Source of the DNA: Micromonospora yangpuensis
Lineage (GTDB): Bacteria; Actinomycetota; Actinomycetes; Mycobacteriales; Micromonosporaceae
Length of the DNA stretch: 64,000 nt
Assembly (NCBI RefSeq): GCF_900091615.1
Contig: NZ_FMIA01000002.1
Location: forward strand, 1,984,001 to 2,048,000
Direction of reading: 5' to 3'
Every line of letters begins with the position of its first letter. Position 1 is the stretch's first letter. A model generated the notes under the pieces. It worked only from the letters and a program-made list of their open reading frames with translations. It ran no database searches and was not told the origin of the DNA. Made by a program: the position numbers and the translations under genes. This document shows positions 1 to 11,179 of the stretch, piece after piece.

Positions 1-2
1 AG

Positions 3-170
3 CGGATCGCCGAGCTGACCGAGCACCTGAAGGTGCACAAGCACGACCACCACAGCCGCCGTGGGCTGCTGCTGCTGGTCGGCCGGCGCCGTCGGCTGCT
101 CAACTACGTGCAGAAGAAGGACATCAACCGCTACCGGTCGCTCATCGAGCGGCTCGGCCTGCGCCGCTGA
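3..170 (+). CDS. rpsO: 30S ribosomal protein S15, C-terminal part (truncated by window start)
   Basis: The last 55 codons of S15 are present and end at TGA 168-170. The stretch [20 protein letters not shown] followed by RRLLNYVQ and [16 protein letters not shown] is the 16S rRNA-binding C-terminal half of S15, which helps assemble the platform of the 30S subunit. The N-terminal part lies before the window. S15 directly upstream of pnp is the classic rpsO-pnp arrangement, so the two probably share transcripts, with the hairpin at 176-205 between them. Confidence 0.96.
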   Translation, partial: RIAELTEHLKVHKHDHHSRRGLLLLVGRRRRLLNYVQKKDINRYRSLIERLGLRR

Positions 171-175
171 CGTGC

Positions 176-205
176 CGGGGGAGTGGCCAGCCGGCCGCTC
201 CCCCG
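176..205 (+). terminator. rpsO-pnp intercistronic hairpin
   Basis: A 13-bp stem pairs 176-188 with 193-205 (CGGGGGAG...CTCCCCCG, one G-U pair) around an AGCC loop, starting 6 nt after the rpsO stop. There is no clear U-tract. It could be an attenuating terminator or an RNA-processing hairpin; in other bacteria this interval carries RNase III sites used in pnp autocontrol. Confidence 0.7.
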
Positions 206-403
206 CAGTACGTCGGCACCAGAAAAGAACCGGGCCGCGCGACCACCCGACAGGGGAGCCGGTCAGCGTACCGGTCTCCGGTAGTGGCCTCCGGACACGC
301 CGGCACCTCGCCGGCCCACCCGGGCGCTTCGATCGAAGACCGGCCGTCTGAGCAGCTCCGCAAGCGTCGCGTAGCCCCCGATGCGAAGGAGCAAGACCGA
401 AAC

Positions 404-2782
404 ATGACCGAGACCAAACTCGGCACCGAACAGCGCACCGCCGTGATCGACAACGGGTCCTTCGGCACCCGGGAGATCACCTTCTCCACCGGTCGGCTGG
501 CCCGTCAGGCCGCCGGCTCCGTCATCGCCCAGCTCGGCGAGACGGTCGTGCTGAGCGCCACCACCGCCGGCAAGCAGCCGAAGGAGCACTTCGACTTCTT
601 CCCGCTGACCGTGGACGTGGAGGAGCGGATGTACGCCGCGGGCCGGATCCCCGGCTCGTTCTTCCGCCGCGAGGGCCGGCCCAGCGAGGACGCCATCCTC
701 ACCTGCCGGCTGATCGACCGCCCGCTGCGCCCCTCGTTCGTCAAGGGCCTGCGCAACGAGGTCCAGGTCGTCGAGACCATCCTCGCGCTCGACCCGCAGC
801 ACCCGTACGACGTGGTGGCGATCAACGCCGCCTCGATGTCGACCAAGCTCTCCGGGCTGCCGTTCTCCGGCCCGATCGGGGCGACCCGGGTCGCCCACAT
901 CGACGGCCAGTGGGTCGCCTTCCCGACCCTGGAGGAGCTGGGCCGGGCCACCTTCGACATGGTGGTCGCCGGCCGGGCGCTCGCCGACGGCGACGTCGCG
1001 ATCATGATGGTCGAGGCCGAGGCGACGCCGAACGCGGTGACCCTGATCGCCGGTGGCGCGACCGCCCCGACCGAGGAGATCGTGGCCAGCGGCCTGGAGG
1101 CCGCCAAGCCGGCGATCCGTGAGCTGTGCCGCGCGCAGAGCGAGCTGGCCGAGGTCGCCGCCAAGCCGGTCACCGAGTTCCCGGTCTTCCTGGACTACTC
1201 CGACGACGTCTACGGCGCGGTCGCCGACACCGCCCGCACCGAGGTCGCCGAGGCGCTGCAGATCGCCGGCAAGGCCGACCGCGAGGAGGCCCTGGACCGG
1301 GTCAAGGCCCGCGTCCAGGAGGAGCTGAACCCGCGCTTCGAGGGCCGCGAGAAGGAGGTCAGCGCCGCGTTCCGGTCGCTTACCAAGTCCGAGGTCCGCA
1401 ACCGGGTGCTGCGCGAGCAGGTCCGCATCGACGGGCGTGGCCCCCGCGACATCCGCCCGCTGACCGCCGAGGTCGGCGTGCTGCCCCGGGTGCACGGCTC
1501 GGCGCTGTTCGAGCGGGGCGAGACCCAGATCCTGGGCGTCACCACGCTGAACATGCTGCGCATGGAGCAGTCGCTGGACACCCTCGCGCCGGAGAAGTCC
1601 AAGCGCTACATGCACAACTACAACTTCCCGCCGTACTCCACCGGGGAGACCGGCCGGGTCGGCTCGCCGAAGCGGCGGGAGATCGGCCACGGCGCGCTCG
1701 CCGAGCGGGCGTTGATCCCGGTGCTGCCGGCGCGCGAGGAGTTCCCGTACGCCATCCGGCAGGTCTCCGAGGCGCTCGGCTCGAACGGCTCCACCTCGAT
1801 GGGCTCGGTCTGCGCGTCCACCCTGGCGCTGCTGCACGCCGGTGTGCCGCTGAAGGCCCCGGTGGCCGGTATCGCGATGGGCCTGATCTCCGACGAGGTC
1901 GACGGCAAGACCGAGTACGTGACGCTCACCGACATCCTCGGTGCCGAGGACGCGTTCGGTGACATGGACTTCAAGGTCGCCGGTACGCCGGAGTTCGTCA
2001 CCGCCCTGCAGCTGGACACCAAGCTCAACGGCATCCCGTCGGACGTGCTGGCCGCCGCGTTGCAGCAGGCCAACGAGGCCCGGCAGGCCATCCTCGGGGT
2101 GATGCAGGCCGCCATCGAGGCCCCGGCCGACATGTCGGACCACGCTCCCCGGGTCACCACCGTCAAGATCCCGGTCGACAAGATCGGCATGGTGATCGGC
2201 CCGAAGGGGCAGACCATCAACGCGATCCAGGACGAGACCGGCGCCGAGATCTCCATCGAGGACGACGGCACGATCTACGTCGGCGCCACCAACGGCCCGT
2301 CCGCCCAGGCGGCGGTGGACCGGATCAACGGCATCGCCAACCCGACCCTGCCCAAGGCGGGGGAGCGGTTCCTCGGCACGGTGGTCAAGACCGCCGCGTT
2401 CGGCGCGTTCATCTCGCTGCTGCCGGGCCGCGACGGCCTGCTGCACATCTCCAAGGTGGGCGACGGCAAGCGGGTCGAGCGGGTCGAGGACTTCCTCAAC
2501 GTCGGCGACAAGGTCGAGGTGGAGATCGCGGACATCGACGCCCGCGGCAAGATCTACCTGGACAAGGTCCGGCCGGAGGGTGCCGAGGCACCGGCCGCCG
2601 GTGCGGAGGCCGGTGGCGAGCGTCCGGCCGGTCGCGGCGGCGACCGGGGTCCGCGCGACCGTGGTGACCGCGGTGACCGGGGCGGTCGTGGCCCGGAGCG
2701 GGGCGACCGTGGCCAGGGTGGCGGCGGCGAGGGTGGCGGCGAGGGCGGCGAGCGCCCGCGTCGTCGGACCCGGCACAGCTGA
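404..2782 (+). CDS. pnp: Polyribonucleotide nucleotidyltransferase (PNPase / GPSI)
   Basis: A 792-aa protein with the full PNPase architecture: two RNase PH domains, the second ending around [20 protein letters not shown] and [18 protein letters not shown], then a KH domain ([17 protein letters not shown]), an S1 domain ([24 protein letters not shown]) and a Gly/Arg-rich tail ([18 protein letters not shown]) that may bind RNA. It degrades RNA 3'-5' by phosphorolysis and can add 3' tails; in actinomycetes it also has pppGpp synthetase-related naming (GPSI). ATG 404 is chosen over an in-frame ATG at 284 because [18 protein letters not shown] matches the family start and AAGGAG lies upstream at 386-391. 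It follows rpsO and precedes an M16 peptidase. Confidence 0.97.
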   Translation: MTETKLGTEQRTAVIDNGSFGTREITFSTGRLARQAAGSVIAQLGETVVLSATTAGKQPKEHFDFFPLTVDVEERMYAAGRIPGSFFRREGRPSEDAILTCRLIDRPLRPSFVKGLRNEVQVVETILALDPQHPYDVVAINAASMSTKLSGLPFSGPIGATRVAHIDGQWVAFPTLEELGRATFDMVVAGRALADGDVAIMMVEAEATPNAVTLIAGGATAPTEEIVASGLEAAKPAIRELCRAQSELAEVAAKPVTEFPVFLDYSDDVYGAVADTARTEVAEALQIAGKADREEALDRVKARVQEELNPRFEGREKEVSAAFRSLTKSEVRNRVLREQVRIDGRGPRDIRPLTAEVGVLPRVHGSALFERGETQILGVTTLNMLRMEQSLDTLAPEKSKRYMHNYNFPPYSTGETGRVGSPKRREIGHGALAERALIPVLPAREEFPYAIRQVSEALGSNGSTSMGSVCASTLALLHAGVPLKAPVAGIAMGLISDEVDGKTEYVTLTDILGAEDAFGDMDFKVAGTPEFVTALQLDTKLNGIPSDVLAAALQQANEARQAILGVMQAAIEAPADMSDHAPRVTTVKIPVDKIGMVIGPKGQTINAIQDETGAEISIEDDGTIYVGATNGPSAQAAVDRINGIANPTLPKAGERFLGTVVKTAAFGAFISLLPGRDGLLHISKVGDGKRVERVEDFLNVGDKVEVEIADIDARGKIYLDKVRPEGAEAPAAGAEAGGERPAGRGGDRGPRDRGDRGDRGGRGPERGDRGQGGGGEGGGEGGERPRRRTRHS

Positions 2783-2829
2783 GCACCTGATTCGTACCAC
2801 CTCCACCCCTCGTCGATTCAGGAGCAGCC

Positions 2830-5039
<2,210 letters not shown>

Positions 5040-5184
5040 CGGTACGGCCGGCCTGGTCGGTCCGTGTCCCCGCCCTGCGGGGCGCGGTCCGACCACGGAG
5101 CCGCCGGTGGGGTCCCGACCACGCCCGCCGGTGGTGTTGGTGGCCGGCTCGGGCCCGCCGCGTCCCGCCAGGCCGAGCGGGCGC

Positions 5185-5790
5185 TCAGCTCTCGCTGGGC
5201 TCGGTGTCCTCGCTGGTCTTGGTGTCCTCGGCGGGGATCGCGACGTGCCGGCGGAGCTGGGGTACGAGCAGGTCGTCGACGTCCAGCGCGCGAGCCGCCC
5301 CGTCGGGCTCCCAGCCGGTGCTGGTGAGGAACTTCGCGCTCGCCTCGTCGGCCTCGAACGACCAGGCCACCGCCCGCTCGAACCCGTCGGCACGCCAGAG
5401 GTCGACCAGGGCGGAGAGCAGCCGGCTGCCGTGCCCCCGCCGCCCCCAACGCGGCTCCACCAGCAGGTCGGTGACGGCCACGACACCGGAACCGAGCGCC
5501 TCGGCCGGCTCACCCGGGGCGAGCGCCTCGGAGTCGGCCGGGCCGGAAGCGGCGAACCCCACCAGATAGGATTGCTCGGCCTGTTCGACGGCGACCAGCA
5601 CGCGGTGGGCGTCGGACGGCGGCTGGAGCACCGCGGCGCTCCAGCGCCGGGCGAGGTACCCCTCGTCCAGGTTCTCCAGCACGTGCCGGGGCAGGATCCG
5701 CCGGTAGGCGACCCGCCAGGTCGCGAGCTGGATGCGTGCGATCTCGCCGGCGTCGTCACCACGCGCCGGGCGGACGTACCCGAGAGCCAT
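5185..5790 (-). CDS. GNAT family N-acetyltransferase
   Basis: A 201-aa GNAT protein. The acetyl-CoA pyrophosphate-binding motif is in VEPRWGRRGHGSRLLSALVD, preceded by the beta-4 segment GVVAVTDLLV. An acidic/Thr-Ser tail (EDTKTSEDTEPSES) ends the protein. The start ATG 5790 is 7 nt after TAGGCT (5803-5798), again a leaderless pattern. The acetyl acceptor cannot be inferred. It is divergent from the GT87 gene and convergent with dapB. Confidence 0.85.
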   Translation of the reverse strand: MALGYVRPARGDDAGEIARIQLATWRVAYRRILPRHVLENLDEGYLARRWSAAVLQPPSDAHRVLVAVEQAEQSYLVGFAASGPADSEALAPGEPAEALGSGVVAVTDLLVEPRWGRRGHGSRLLSALVDLWRADGFERAVAWSFEADEASAKFLTSTGWEPDGAARALDVDDLLVPQLRRHVAIPAEDTKTSEDTEPSES

Positions 5791-5797
5791 GAACGTG

Positions 5798-5803
5798 AGC
5801 CTA
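5798..5803 (-). promoter_or_regulatory. Leaderless -10 element for the GNAT gene
   Basis: Read on the minus strand, TAGGCT is followed by 7 nt and the ATG at 5790. It lies inside the divergent spacer shared with the GT87 gene. Confidence 0.55.
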
Positions 5804-5824
5804 CGCAGGGCGAGGGGGACGACG

Positions 5825-7267
5825 GTGGCGCAGGGTCCCGGACGGACCGTCCGGCAGGTGCTGGTCGTGCTGGTGCTCGCCGTCGCGGTGGCCGCGTTCC
5901 TCTCCGTGGCGGCCGTCCGGCACGGCTTCTTCGACCTCAACGTCTACTACGGCGCGCTGCGTTTCTGGGTCCACGACGGTGGCGAGATCTACGACTTCCT
6001 CAAGTCCGGCACCCAGTACGGCTTCACCTACCCACCGTTCGCCGCCCTGGTCATGCTGCCGATGGCGTACCTGCCGTGGAACCTGGCGATCCTGGTGAGC
6101 GTGACCGCCAGCGTGGTGGTCAGCGCGGTGGTGATCTGGTGGCTGGTCGACCCGGTGGCCCGCCGCTCCGGCTGGACCCGCTGGTTCACCCTGGCCGTGG
6201 CGCTCTGCCTGGCGGCGGCCTTCGAGCCGATGCGCGAGACGGTCAACTTCGGCCAGGTAAACATGCTGCTGCTCTTCCTGGTCGCGGTGGACCTGCTGCG
6301 CCTGCTGCCGGCCGGCAGCAGGTTCGCCGGGGTGGGCATCGGGCTGGCCACCGCGATCAAGCTGACCCCCGGCATCTTCATCGTGCAGTTGCTGGTCACC
6401 CGGCAGTGGCGGGCCGCGTTCACCGCGATCGGCTCCGCCGCCGGGGCCACCGTGCTGGCCGCCGCGCTCTTTCCCGACGCGTCCCGCGAGTTCTGGACCA
6501 CCGCCCTGTGGAACACCGGCCGGGTCGGCGAGCTGGCCTTCGTCTCCAACCAGTCGCTGCGCGGGGTGGTGGCCCGGCTCGACCCGGACCAGCCGAGCAC
6601 GCTTGCCTGGCTGGCCCTGGTGCTGGCCACCCTCGCGGTCTGGGCCTGGCGCTGCCGGGTGGCCGCCGCGGCCGGCGACCACGCCGCCGGGCTGGCCCTG
6701 ACCGGCGCGGTGATGTGCCTGGTCAGCCCGGTCACCTGGGTACACCACCTGGTCTGGCTGCTGCCCGGGTTGATCCTGCTGGTCGACCACGGCATGGCGG
6801 CGCCCGCGCGCAGCCGCCGACGCCGCGCGCTGCTGGCCGCCGCGACCGTCGGGTACGCCCTGCTGATCAGCCGGATCGTCTGGTCCTGGGAGCGGGACTT
6901 CACCGGGGTGGACGGTTTCCTGGGCAGCAACACCTACGTCTGGATCAGCCTGGCGCTGCTGCTGTTCCTGCCGATCCGGTCGGCGGCCACCGGAGCCGTG
7001 CCGGCCAGCGGGACACCCACCGGCGGACCGGCCGGCGACGGGCCTGCCGATCCTCGGCCGGTCGGCGACGGGCCCGCCGGTTCTCGGCCGGTCGGCGACG
7101 CGTCCGACGGCCGGCGGGCGGTGGTGGGCGGGCCCGCCGACCCTCGGCCGGCCGGCGCGCGTTCGACGTCCGGCGCGGGCGGGTCTGCCGATTCGCCGAC
7201 GGCTGGCGACGAGTCCGCTGGTGGGCGGGCCGGTGGGCCGGGTCAGCCGTCGAGGCGGCCGGTGTAG
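5825..7267 (+). CDS. Polytopic GT87-type (DUF2029) mannosyltransferase
   Basis: About 480 aa with roughly ten hydrophobic segments from residue 12 onward. The family signature region is visible: FFDLNVYYGALRFW after TM1 (the catalytic Asp lies in this loop), TYPPFAALVMLP, ETVNFGQVNMLL and AIKLTPG. GT87 enzymes use polyprenyl-phosphate mannose outside the membrane to build lipomannan, PIM or arabinomannan-type glycolipids. GTG 5825 has a GAGGGGG stretch upstream; ATG 5789 is an alternative. The C-terminal 80 residues are a low-complexity Gly/Pro/Asp tail made of 30-bp repeats (GPADPRPVGD-like). The end overlaps the convergent GNAT gene by 25 bp. Confidence 0.85.
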   Translation: MAQGPGRTVRQVLVVLVLAVAVAAFLSVAAVRHGFFDLNVYYGALRFWVHDGGEIYDFLKSGTQYGFTYPPFAALVMLPMAYLPWNLAILVSVTASVVVSAVVIWWLVDPVARRSGWTRWFTLAVALCLAAAFEPMRETVNFGQVNMLLLFLVAVDLLRLLPAGSRFAGVGIGLATAIKLTPGIFIVQLLVTRQWRAAFTAIGSAAGATVLAAALFPDASREFWTTALWNTGRVGELAFVSNQSLRGVVARLDPDQPSTLAWLALVLATLAVWAWRCRVAAAAGDHAAGLALTGAVMCLVSPVTWVHHLVWLLPGLILLVDHGMAAPARSRRRRALLAAATVGYALLISRIVWSWERDFTGVDGFLGSNTYVWISLALLLFLPIRSAATGAVPASGTPTGGPAGDGPADPRPVGDGPAGSRPVGDASDGRRAVVGGPADPRPAGARSTSGAGGSADSPTAGDESAGGRAGGPGQPSRRPV

Positions 7268-7794
7268 CGCAGCTCGACCAGCCCGACCGGTTCGCTCCCG
7301 GCGGTCAGCGGCACCGGATAGGTGGACCGCTCGCCGTCGGGTGACAGCCCGGCCCGCTCGTAGAAACGGCGGGCCCGGACGTTGTCGGCCAGCACCCAGA
7401 GCCGGTACTCGTGCCAGCCGCGCCCGGCCAGCCCGTCCCGGGCCGCCGCCAGCAGCGCCGGGGCCGTCCCGTCCCCCCAGTGGTCCGGCTCGACGAAGAG
7501 CGCGAGCAGTTCGCCGTACGCCGGGTCCAGGTCGGCCCGGTTCTGGTCGACCCGGTACGGGCCGTACGAGGTGAAGCCGACGACCTGCCCGTCGGCCTCG
7601 GCGAGCAGGGTGGTGAACGGATGCTCCGGCTCGGCCGTGCCGACGTCACGCCGGCGCTGGGCCCAGGCGGCGACGTTCAGCCGGGCCAGCACCTGCGCCG
7701 GCATGATCCCGGAGTAGGCGTGCTGCCAGCAGCGCACGTGTACCCGGGCGACCGCCTCGGCGTCGGCCGGCCCCTCCCGGCGGATGGTCAGCAT
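7243..7794 (-). CDS. GNAT family N-acetyltransferase
   Basis: A 183-aa acetyltransferase. The N terminus MLTIRREGPADAEAVARVHVRCWQ and the motif A region ALFVEPDHWGDGTAPALLAAA are typical of GNAT, followed by RLWVLADNVRARRFYERAG (motif B with the catalytic-site Tyr). It is distantly similar in layout to the GNAT gene at 5185, so the two flank the GT87 gene. The substrate is unknown. Confidence 0.87.
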   Translation of the reverse strand: MLTIRREGPADAEAVARVHVRCWQHAYSGIMPAQVLARLNVAAWAQRRRDVGTAEPEHPFTTLLAEADGQVVGFTSYGPYRVDQNRADLDPAYGELLALFVEPDHWGDGTAPALLAAARDGLAGRGWHEYRLWVLADNVRARRFYERAGLSPDGERSTYPVPLTAGSEPVGLVELRYTGRLDG

Positions 7795-7855
7795 GGCACC
7801 GTTTGTATGCCCCGGTACGCCCCGAGTCCAGCGTCGCCGCGCGGTCGAACGGTCC

Positions 7856-8015
7856 GTCGTACCCGTGCGCGGGTCGTGTGCGCGGGTGCCGTGTCGCGCG
7901 GGTGCCATGTCGCGCGGGTGGGTTGTGGTGCGCGGGTGTCTGCGGGTGGGTTGCGGTTTGCGGGTGTCGTGTCGCGTCGGTGGGTCGTGGTGCGCGCGTG
8001 GGTGTCGTACCCGTG
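7856..8015. repeat. G/T-biased repeat tract with 12-bp flanking direct repeats
   Basis: GTCGTACCCGTG occurs at 7856-7867 and again at 8004-8015. The 136 bp between them consist of variations on TGTCGCGCGGGTG and GTGCGCGGGTG, with strong G/T bias on the plus strand. No convincing reading frame is present. It occupies most of the spacer between the GNAT gene and the YcaQ-like gene. Confidence 0.75.
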
Positions 8016-8018
8016 ATT

Positions 8019-8024
8019 TAGGGT
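8019..8024 (+). promoter_or_regulatory. Leaderless -10 element for the YcaQ-like gene
   Basis: TAGGGT is followed by 7 nt and ATG 8032. It begins 4 bp after the right flank of the G/T-rich repeat tract. Confidence 0.6.
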
Positions 8025-8031
8025 GCCTGCG

Positions 8032-9261
8032 ATGGTCGCACCGGTCGCACTCTCCCTCGCCCAGGCCCGGCGGGTGGCGTTGGCCGCTCAGGGCTTCGCC
8101 GACCCGGCGCCCACCGGCGTGCCCACCCGCCGGCACCTACGGCGGGTGCTCGACCGGGTCGGGCTGATCCAGATGGACTCGGTGAACGTCCTGCAACGGG
8201 CGCACTACCTGCCGCTGTACAGCCGTCTCGGGCCCTACCCGACAAGCCTGCTCGACACGGCGGCCTACCGGGCCCCCCGGGAGCTCTTCGAGTACTGGGG
8301 GCACGAGGCGTCGCTGGTGCCGGTGGGGCTGCACCCGGTGCTGCGGTGGCGGATGGCCCAGGCGGCGGAGAAGGCCTGGGGCGGGATGCGGCGGATCATG
8401 GCCGAGCAGCCCCAACTGGTCGCCTGGGTTCGCGAGGAGGTGGCCGCCCGGGGCCCCCTGACCGCCGCCGAGATCGAGCACGACGCGCCCCGGGAGACCG
8501 GCAACTGGGGCTGGAACTGGTCGGCGGTCAAGCAGGCCCTGGAGTTTCTCTTCTGGGCCGGCGAGGTCACCGCAGCCGACCGCAGCACCTCCTTCGCCCG
8601 CCGGTACGACCTGCCCGAACGGGTGCTGCCGGCGGCCGTGCTGGCCGCGCCCACCCCGACCGACGCGGACGCCTGGCGGGCCCTGGTGGCGATCGCCGCC
8701 CGCAGCCTCGGGGTGGCCGCCGAGCCGGAGCTGCGCGACTACTTCCGGCTGCCGATGGCCGGCGCCCGGCAGGCCGTCGCCGAACTGGTCGAGGCGGGCG
8801 AGCTGCTGCCGGCCCAGGTGCCCGGTTGGCGGCAGCCGGCCTACCTGCACGCCCAGGCCCGGCTGCCCCGTTGGATCCGGCGGAACACCCTGGTCAGCCC
8901 CTTCGACCCGCTGATCTGGGAGCGGGCGCGCACCGAGCGCCTGTTCGGGTTCACCTACCGGATCGAGATCTACGTGCCGGCGGCCCAGCGCGTGCACGGC
9001 TACTACGTGCTGCCGTTCCTGCAGGGTGAGCGGTTCACCGCCCGGGTCGACCTCAAGGCCGACCGCCGCGCCGGCGTACTGCTGGTGCCCGCCGCCTGGC
9101 TGGAGCCCGGTGCCGACCCGGGCGAGACCGCCCTGGCCCTGGCGGCGGAGCTGCACCGGCTCGCCGGCTGGCTCGGCCTCGACACGGTCGCCCCGCCCGT
9201 CGCCGGTGACCTGGCCGGCCTGCTGACCGCCGCCCTGACGAGCCGCTCAGGTGTACCGTGA
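8032..9261 (+). CDS. YcaQ-like winged-helix DNA glycosylase family protein
   Basis: A 409-aa member of the HTH_42/YcaQ (AlkX) family. Family hallmarks are [23 protein letters not shown] near residue 50, [15 protein letters not shown], and the C-terminal [21 protein letters not shown] plus [26 protein letters not shown]. Characterised relatives (E. coli YcaQ, Streptomyces AlzA-like proteins) unhook interstrand crosslinks and bulky alkyl adducts, so a DNA-repair role is likely. The QMD motif within IQMDSV corresponds to the catalytic QxD/QxQ position of the family. ATG 8032 is chosen because of the TAGGGT box; GTG 8023 is an in-frame alternative. The stop overlaps the next start as GTGA. Confidence 0.85.
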   Translation: MVAPVALSLAQARRVALAAQGFADPAPTGVPTRRHLRRVLDRVGLIQMDSVNVLQRAHYLPLYSRLGPYPTSLLDTAAYRAPRELFEYWGHEASLVPVGLHPVLRWRMAQAAEKAWGGMRRIMAEQPQLVAWVREEVAARGPLTAAEIEHDAPRETGNWGWNWSAVKQALEFLFWAGEVTAADRSTSFARRYDLPERVLPAAVLAAPTPTDADAWRALVAIAARSLGVAAEPELRDYFRLPMAGARQAVAELVEAGELLPAQVPGWRQPAYLHAQARLPRWIRRNTLVSPFDPLIWERARTERLFGFTYRIEIYVPAAQRVHGYYVLPFLQGERFTARVDLKADRRAGVLLVPAAWLEPGADPGETALALAAELHRLAGWLGLDTVAPPVAGDLAGLLTAALTSRSGVP

Positions 9262-9983
9262 GCGACGTGACGAGCGTTGACGGAGCGACCGCCCAACCCG
9301 GCCCCACGAGCACCGACCCCGGGCCCGCCGGCCCGCCCGCCGGCCCGTCCGCCGACCCCGTAGCAGCCCCCTCGTCGGCCGGCCCTTCTTCGGTTGCCCC
9401 GTGGTCGCCCGCCTCGTCGCCGGTTGCCCCGTCGTCGCCCGCCTCGTCGCCGGTCGCCCCTTTGTCGGCTGCCCCTTCGTCGGTCGCCCCTTTGCCGACC
9501 GAGGGTGGCCCGGTGCCGGGGTACCTGGTGGCCGAGCCGGACCGGCTGACCCGGTTCGTGGGGCGGCTCTACGAGCGCTCACCGCGCTGGATGGTGCCGC
9601 TGGCGGCGGTGGGTTGTGTGGCGGCCGGCATCGGCTACACCCTGCTGAGCGACCCGACCCGCTCCGCGCCCGACGCGCTGCCGTCCTGCCTGCTCAAGCT
9701 GACCACCGGGCTGGACTGTCCAGGTTGCGGCGGCACCCGCGCCCTCTGGTACGTGCTGCACGCCGACCTGCCCGCCGCTGCCCGGCACCACTTTCTCTTC
9801 GTCTTCGCGTTGCCCTTCCTGGCGTACCTCTTCGTCGCCTGGGCGGGTCGGCAGGCGTTCGGCTGGCGCCTACCCGAGCTGCGGATCAGCCCGAAGATGA
9901 TCGGTGGGTTCCTGGGCCTCTGGCTGGCCTTCTCCGTGGCCCGTAATCTGCCCTGGGCCCCTTTCACCTCGCTCTACGTCTGA
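9258..9983 (+). CDS. DUF2752 membrane protein with Pro/Ser/Ala repeat N terminus
   Basis: A 241-aa protein. Residues 20-80 are low-complexity repeats ([20 protein letters not shown]), then comes a DUF2752 domain with the diagnostic CPGCGGTRA motif between TM1 ([19 protein letters not shown]) and TM2 ([19 protein letters not shown]), and a third TM near the C terminus. The function of DUF2752 is not known. GTG 9258 overlaps the YcaQ-like stop by 4 nt, so the two are translationally coupled. Confidence 0.85.
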   Translation: MSDVTSVDGATAQPGPTSTDPGPAGPPAGPSADPVAAPSSAGPSSVAPWSPASSPVAPSSPASSPVAPLSAAPSSVAPLPTEGGPVPGYLVAEPDRLTRFVGRLYERSPRWMVPLAAVGCVAAGIGYTLLSDPTRSAPDALPSCLLKLTTGLDCPGCGGTRALWYVLHADLPAAARHHFLFVFALPFLAYLFVAWAGRQAFGWRLPELRISPKMIGGFLGLWLAFSVARNLPWAPFTSLYV

Positions 9984-10074
9984 CCTCGACGACACCCGGT
10001 CCGGCTCGGGCTGATCGGCTCGGCGCGACCCCGGCCCGGCTCGGGCTGACCGATGCGGGCTGACCCCGATTCAA

Positions 10075-10129
10075 AAGATCTAGGAAGATTTCGGCCCCTA
10101 TGATGGGGGCACATTTCTTCCAAGATCTT
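10075..10129. repeat. AGATCT-type hairpin element (TTCCAAGATCTT family)
   Basis: Outer arms 10075-10088 and 10116-10129 pair at 13 of 14 positions (AAGATCTAGGAAGA with TCTTCCAAGATCTT), followed by an internal stem 10094-10099/10105-10110 (GCCCCT with GGGGGC). It resembles the hairpin at 55291-55334. It may end transcripts from the DUF2752 gene or be a dispersed repeat, or both. Confidence 0.8.
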
Positions 10130-10130
10130 C

Positions 10131-10170
10131 CGTCGCGTCGCGTCGCGTCGCGTCGCGTCGCGTCGCGTCG
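10131..10170. repeat. Eight tandem copies of CGTCG
   Basis: Eight exact pentamers follow directly after the hairpin. This is the clearest simple-sequence repeat of the window and could vary in copy number between strains. The rest of the 395-bp spacer (9984-10379) holds only the hairpin, the 54-bp repeat and the thyX promoter; I see no gene. Confidence 0.95.
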
Positions 10171-10294
10171 GGGCGGGCGATCCGGGCGACCGGCCGTTCG
10201 TCCGTCGACGGCGTGGGACCGGACAGCGGTATGGCGGGTCTCCGCCTCGTCGACGCGGCTTCGGCTCCACCGATCTGCTCCGGCTCTGCTGGCC

Positions 10295-10348
10295 GGTGAG
10301 AGGGGTACCCCGCTCTACCGAATGCGTTAACAAGGGGCCCTTCCTTGC
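10295..10348 (+). repeat. 54-bp dispersed repeat, copy A
   Basis: It begins GGTGAGAGGGGTACCCCGCT and ends CAAGGGGCCCTTCCTTGC, with GTTAAC before the second half. Copies occur at 15910-15963 (minus) and 55429-55482 (plus). Two imperfect palindromes are inside, GAGAGGGG-TA-CCCCGCTC and CAAGG-N7-CCTTG. Copy A ends 18 bp before the thyX -10 box. Confidence 0.9.
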
Positions 10349-10366
10349 ACCTGGGGGTGGGGGGGC

Positions 10367-10372
10367 TACAGT
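10367..10372 (+). promoter_or_regulatory. Leaderless -10 element for thyX
   Basis: TACAGT is followed by 7 nt and ATG 10380. The upstream DNA at 10351-10366 is almost pure G. Confidence 0.6.
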
Positions 10373-10379
10373 CGCAGGA

Positions 10380-11126
10380 ATGCCGGACATGGTGCAGCCG
10401 CAGGTCAAGCTCATCGCGTGGACTCAGTTCGAGGCCCCGGACGACGTTCCGTGGTCGACCGACGCCGACGGGGGCCAGGCGTTGGCCGAGTTCGCTGGCC
10501 GGGCCTGCTACCAGAGTTGGAAGAAGCCGAACCCGGCGACCGCCACCAACGCCGGTTACCTGGCGCACATCCTGGAGGTCGGGCACCTGAGCGTGCTGGA
10601 GCACGGCTCGGTGACGTTCTACTTCACCGGGGTGTCCCGCTCCTTCACCCACGAGCTGATCCGGCACCGGCACTTCTCGTACTCCCAGCTCTCCCAGCGG
10701 TACGTGCCGGAGCGGGACGCGGCGATGGTCGAGCCGGCGGTGATCGCCGACGACCCGGAGCTGCACAAGAAGTTCGTCGAGGCGGCCGAGGCGAGCGTGC
10801 GGGCGTACACCGAGCTGCTGGAGGGCCTGGAAGCGCGGTTCGTCGACGAGCCCAACCCGACGCTGCGGCGCAAGCAGGCCCGGCAGGCCGCCCGCGCGGT
10901 GCTGCCCAACGCCACCGAGACCCGGATCGTGGTCACCGGCAACTACCGGGCCTGGCGGCACTTCATCGGCATGCGGGCCACCGAGCACGCCGACGTGGAG
11001 ATCCGTGAGCTGGCCGTGGAGTGCCTGCGTCAGCTGCGGCGGGTGGCACCGAACGTGTTCGCGGACTTCGTCGTCTCGACGCTGCCCGACGGTACCGAGG
11101 TGGCCACCAGCCCGCACGCCGGGTGA
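10380..11126 (+). CDS. thyX: Flavin-dependent thymidylate synthase
   Basis: A 248-aa ThyX. The ThyX motif [14 protein letters not shown] (RHRx7-8SxRY) lies at residues 95-108, and the FAD/dUMP-binding [20 protein letters not shown] segment follows. It makes dTMP from dUMP using CH2-THF and FADH2. ATG 10380 is chosen over the in-frame ATG 10296, which lies inside the 54-bp repeat. The neighbour downstream is dapA, as in mycobacteria. Confidence 0.97.
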   Translation: MPDMVQPQVKLIAWTQFEAPDDVPWSTDADGGQALAEFAGRACYQSWKKPNPATATNAGYLAHILEVGHLSVLEHGSVTFYFTGVSRSFTHELIRHRHFSYSQLSQRYVPERDAAMVEPAVIADDPELHKKFVEAAEASVRAYTELLEGLEARFVDEPNPTLRRKQARQAARAVLPNATETRIVVTGNYRAWRHFIGMRATEHADVEIRELAVECLRQLRRVAPNVFADFVVSTLPDGTEVATSPHAG

Positions 11127-11167
11127 GTGATGGCCCCTTCCCGAGCAGGCCTCGGGTGGCCGTCCGC

Positions 11168-11173
11168 TAGGTT
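11168..11173 (+). promoter_or_regulatory. Leaderless -10 element for dapA
   Basis: TAGGTT is followed by 6 nt and ATG 11180. Confidence 0.65.
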
Positions 11174-11179
11174 GGTGAC

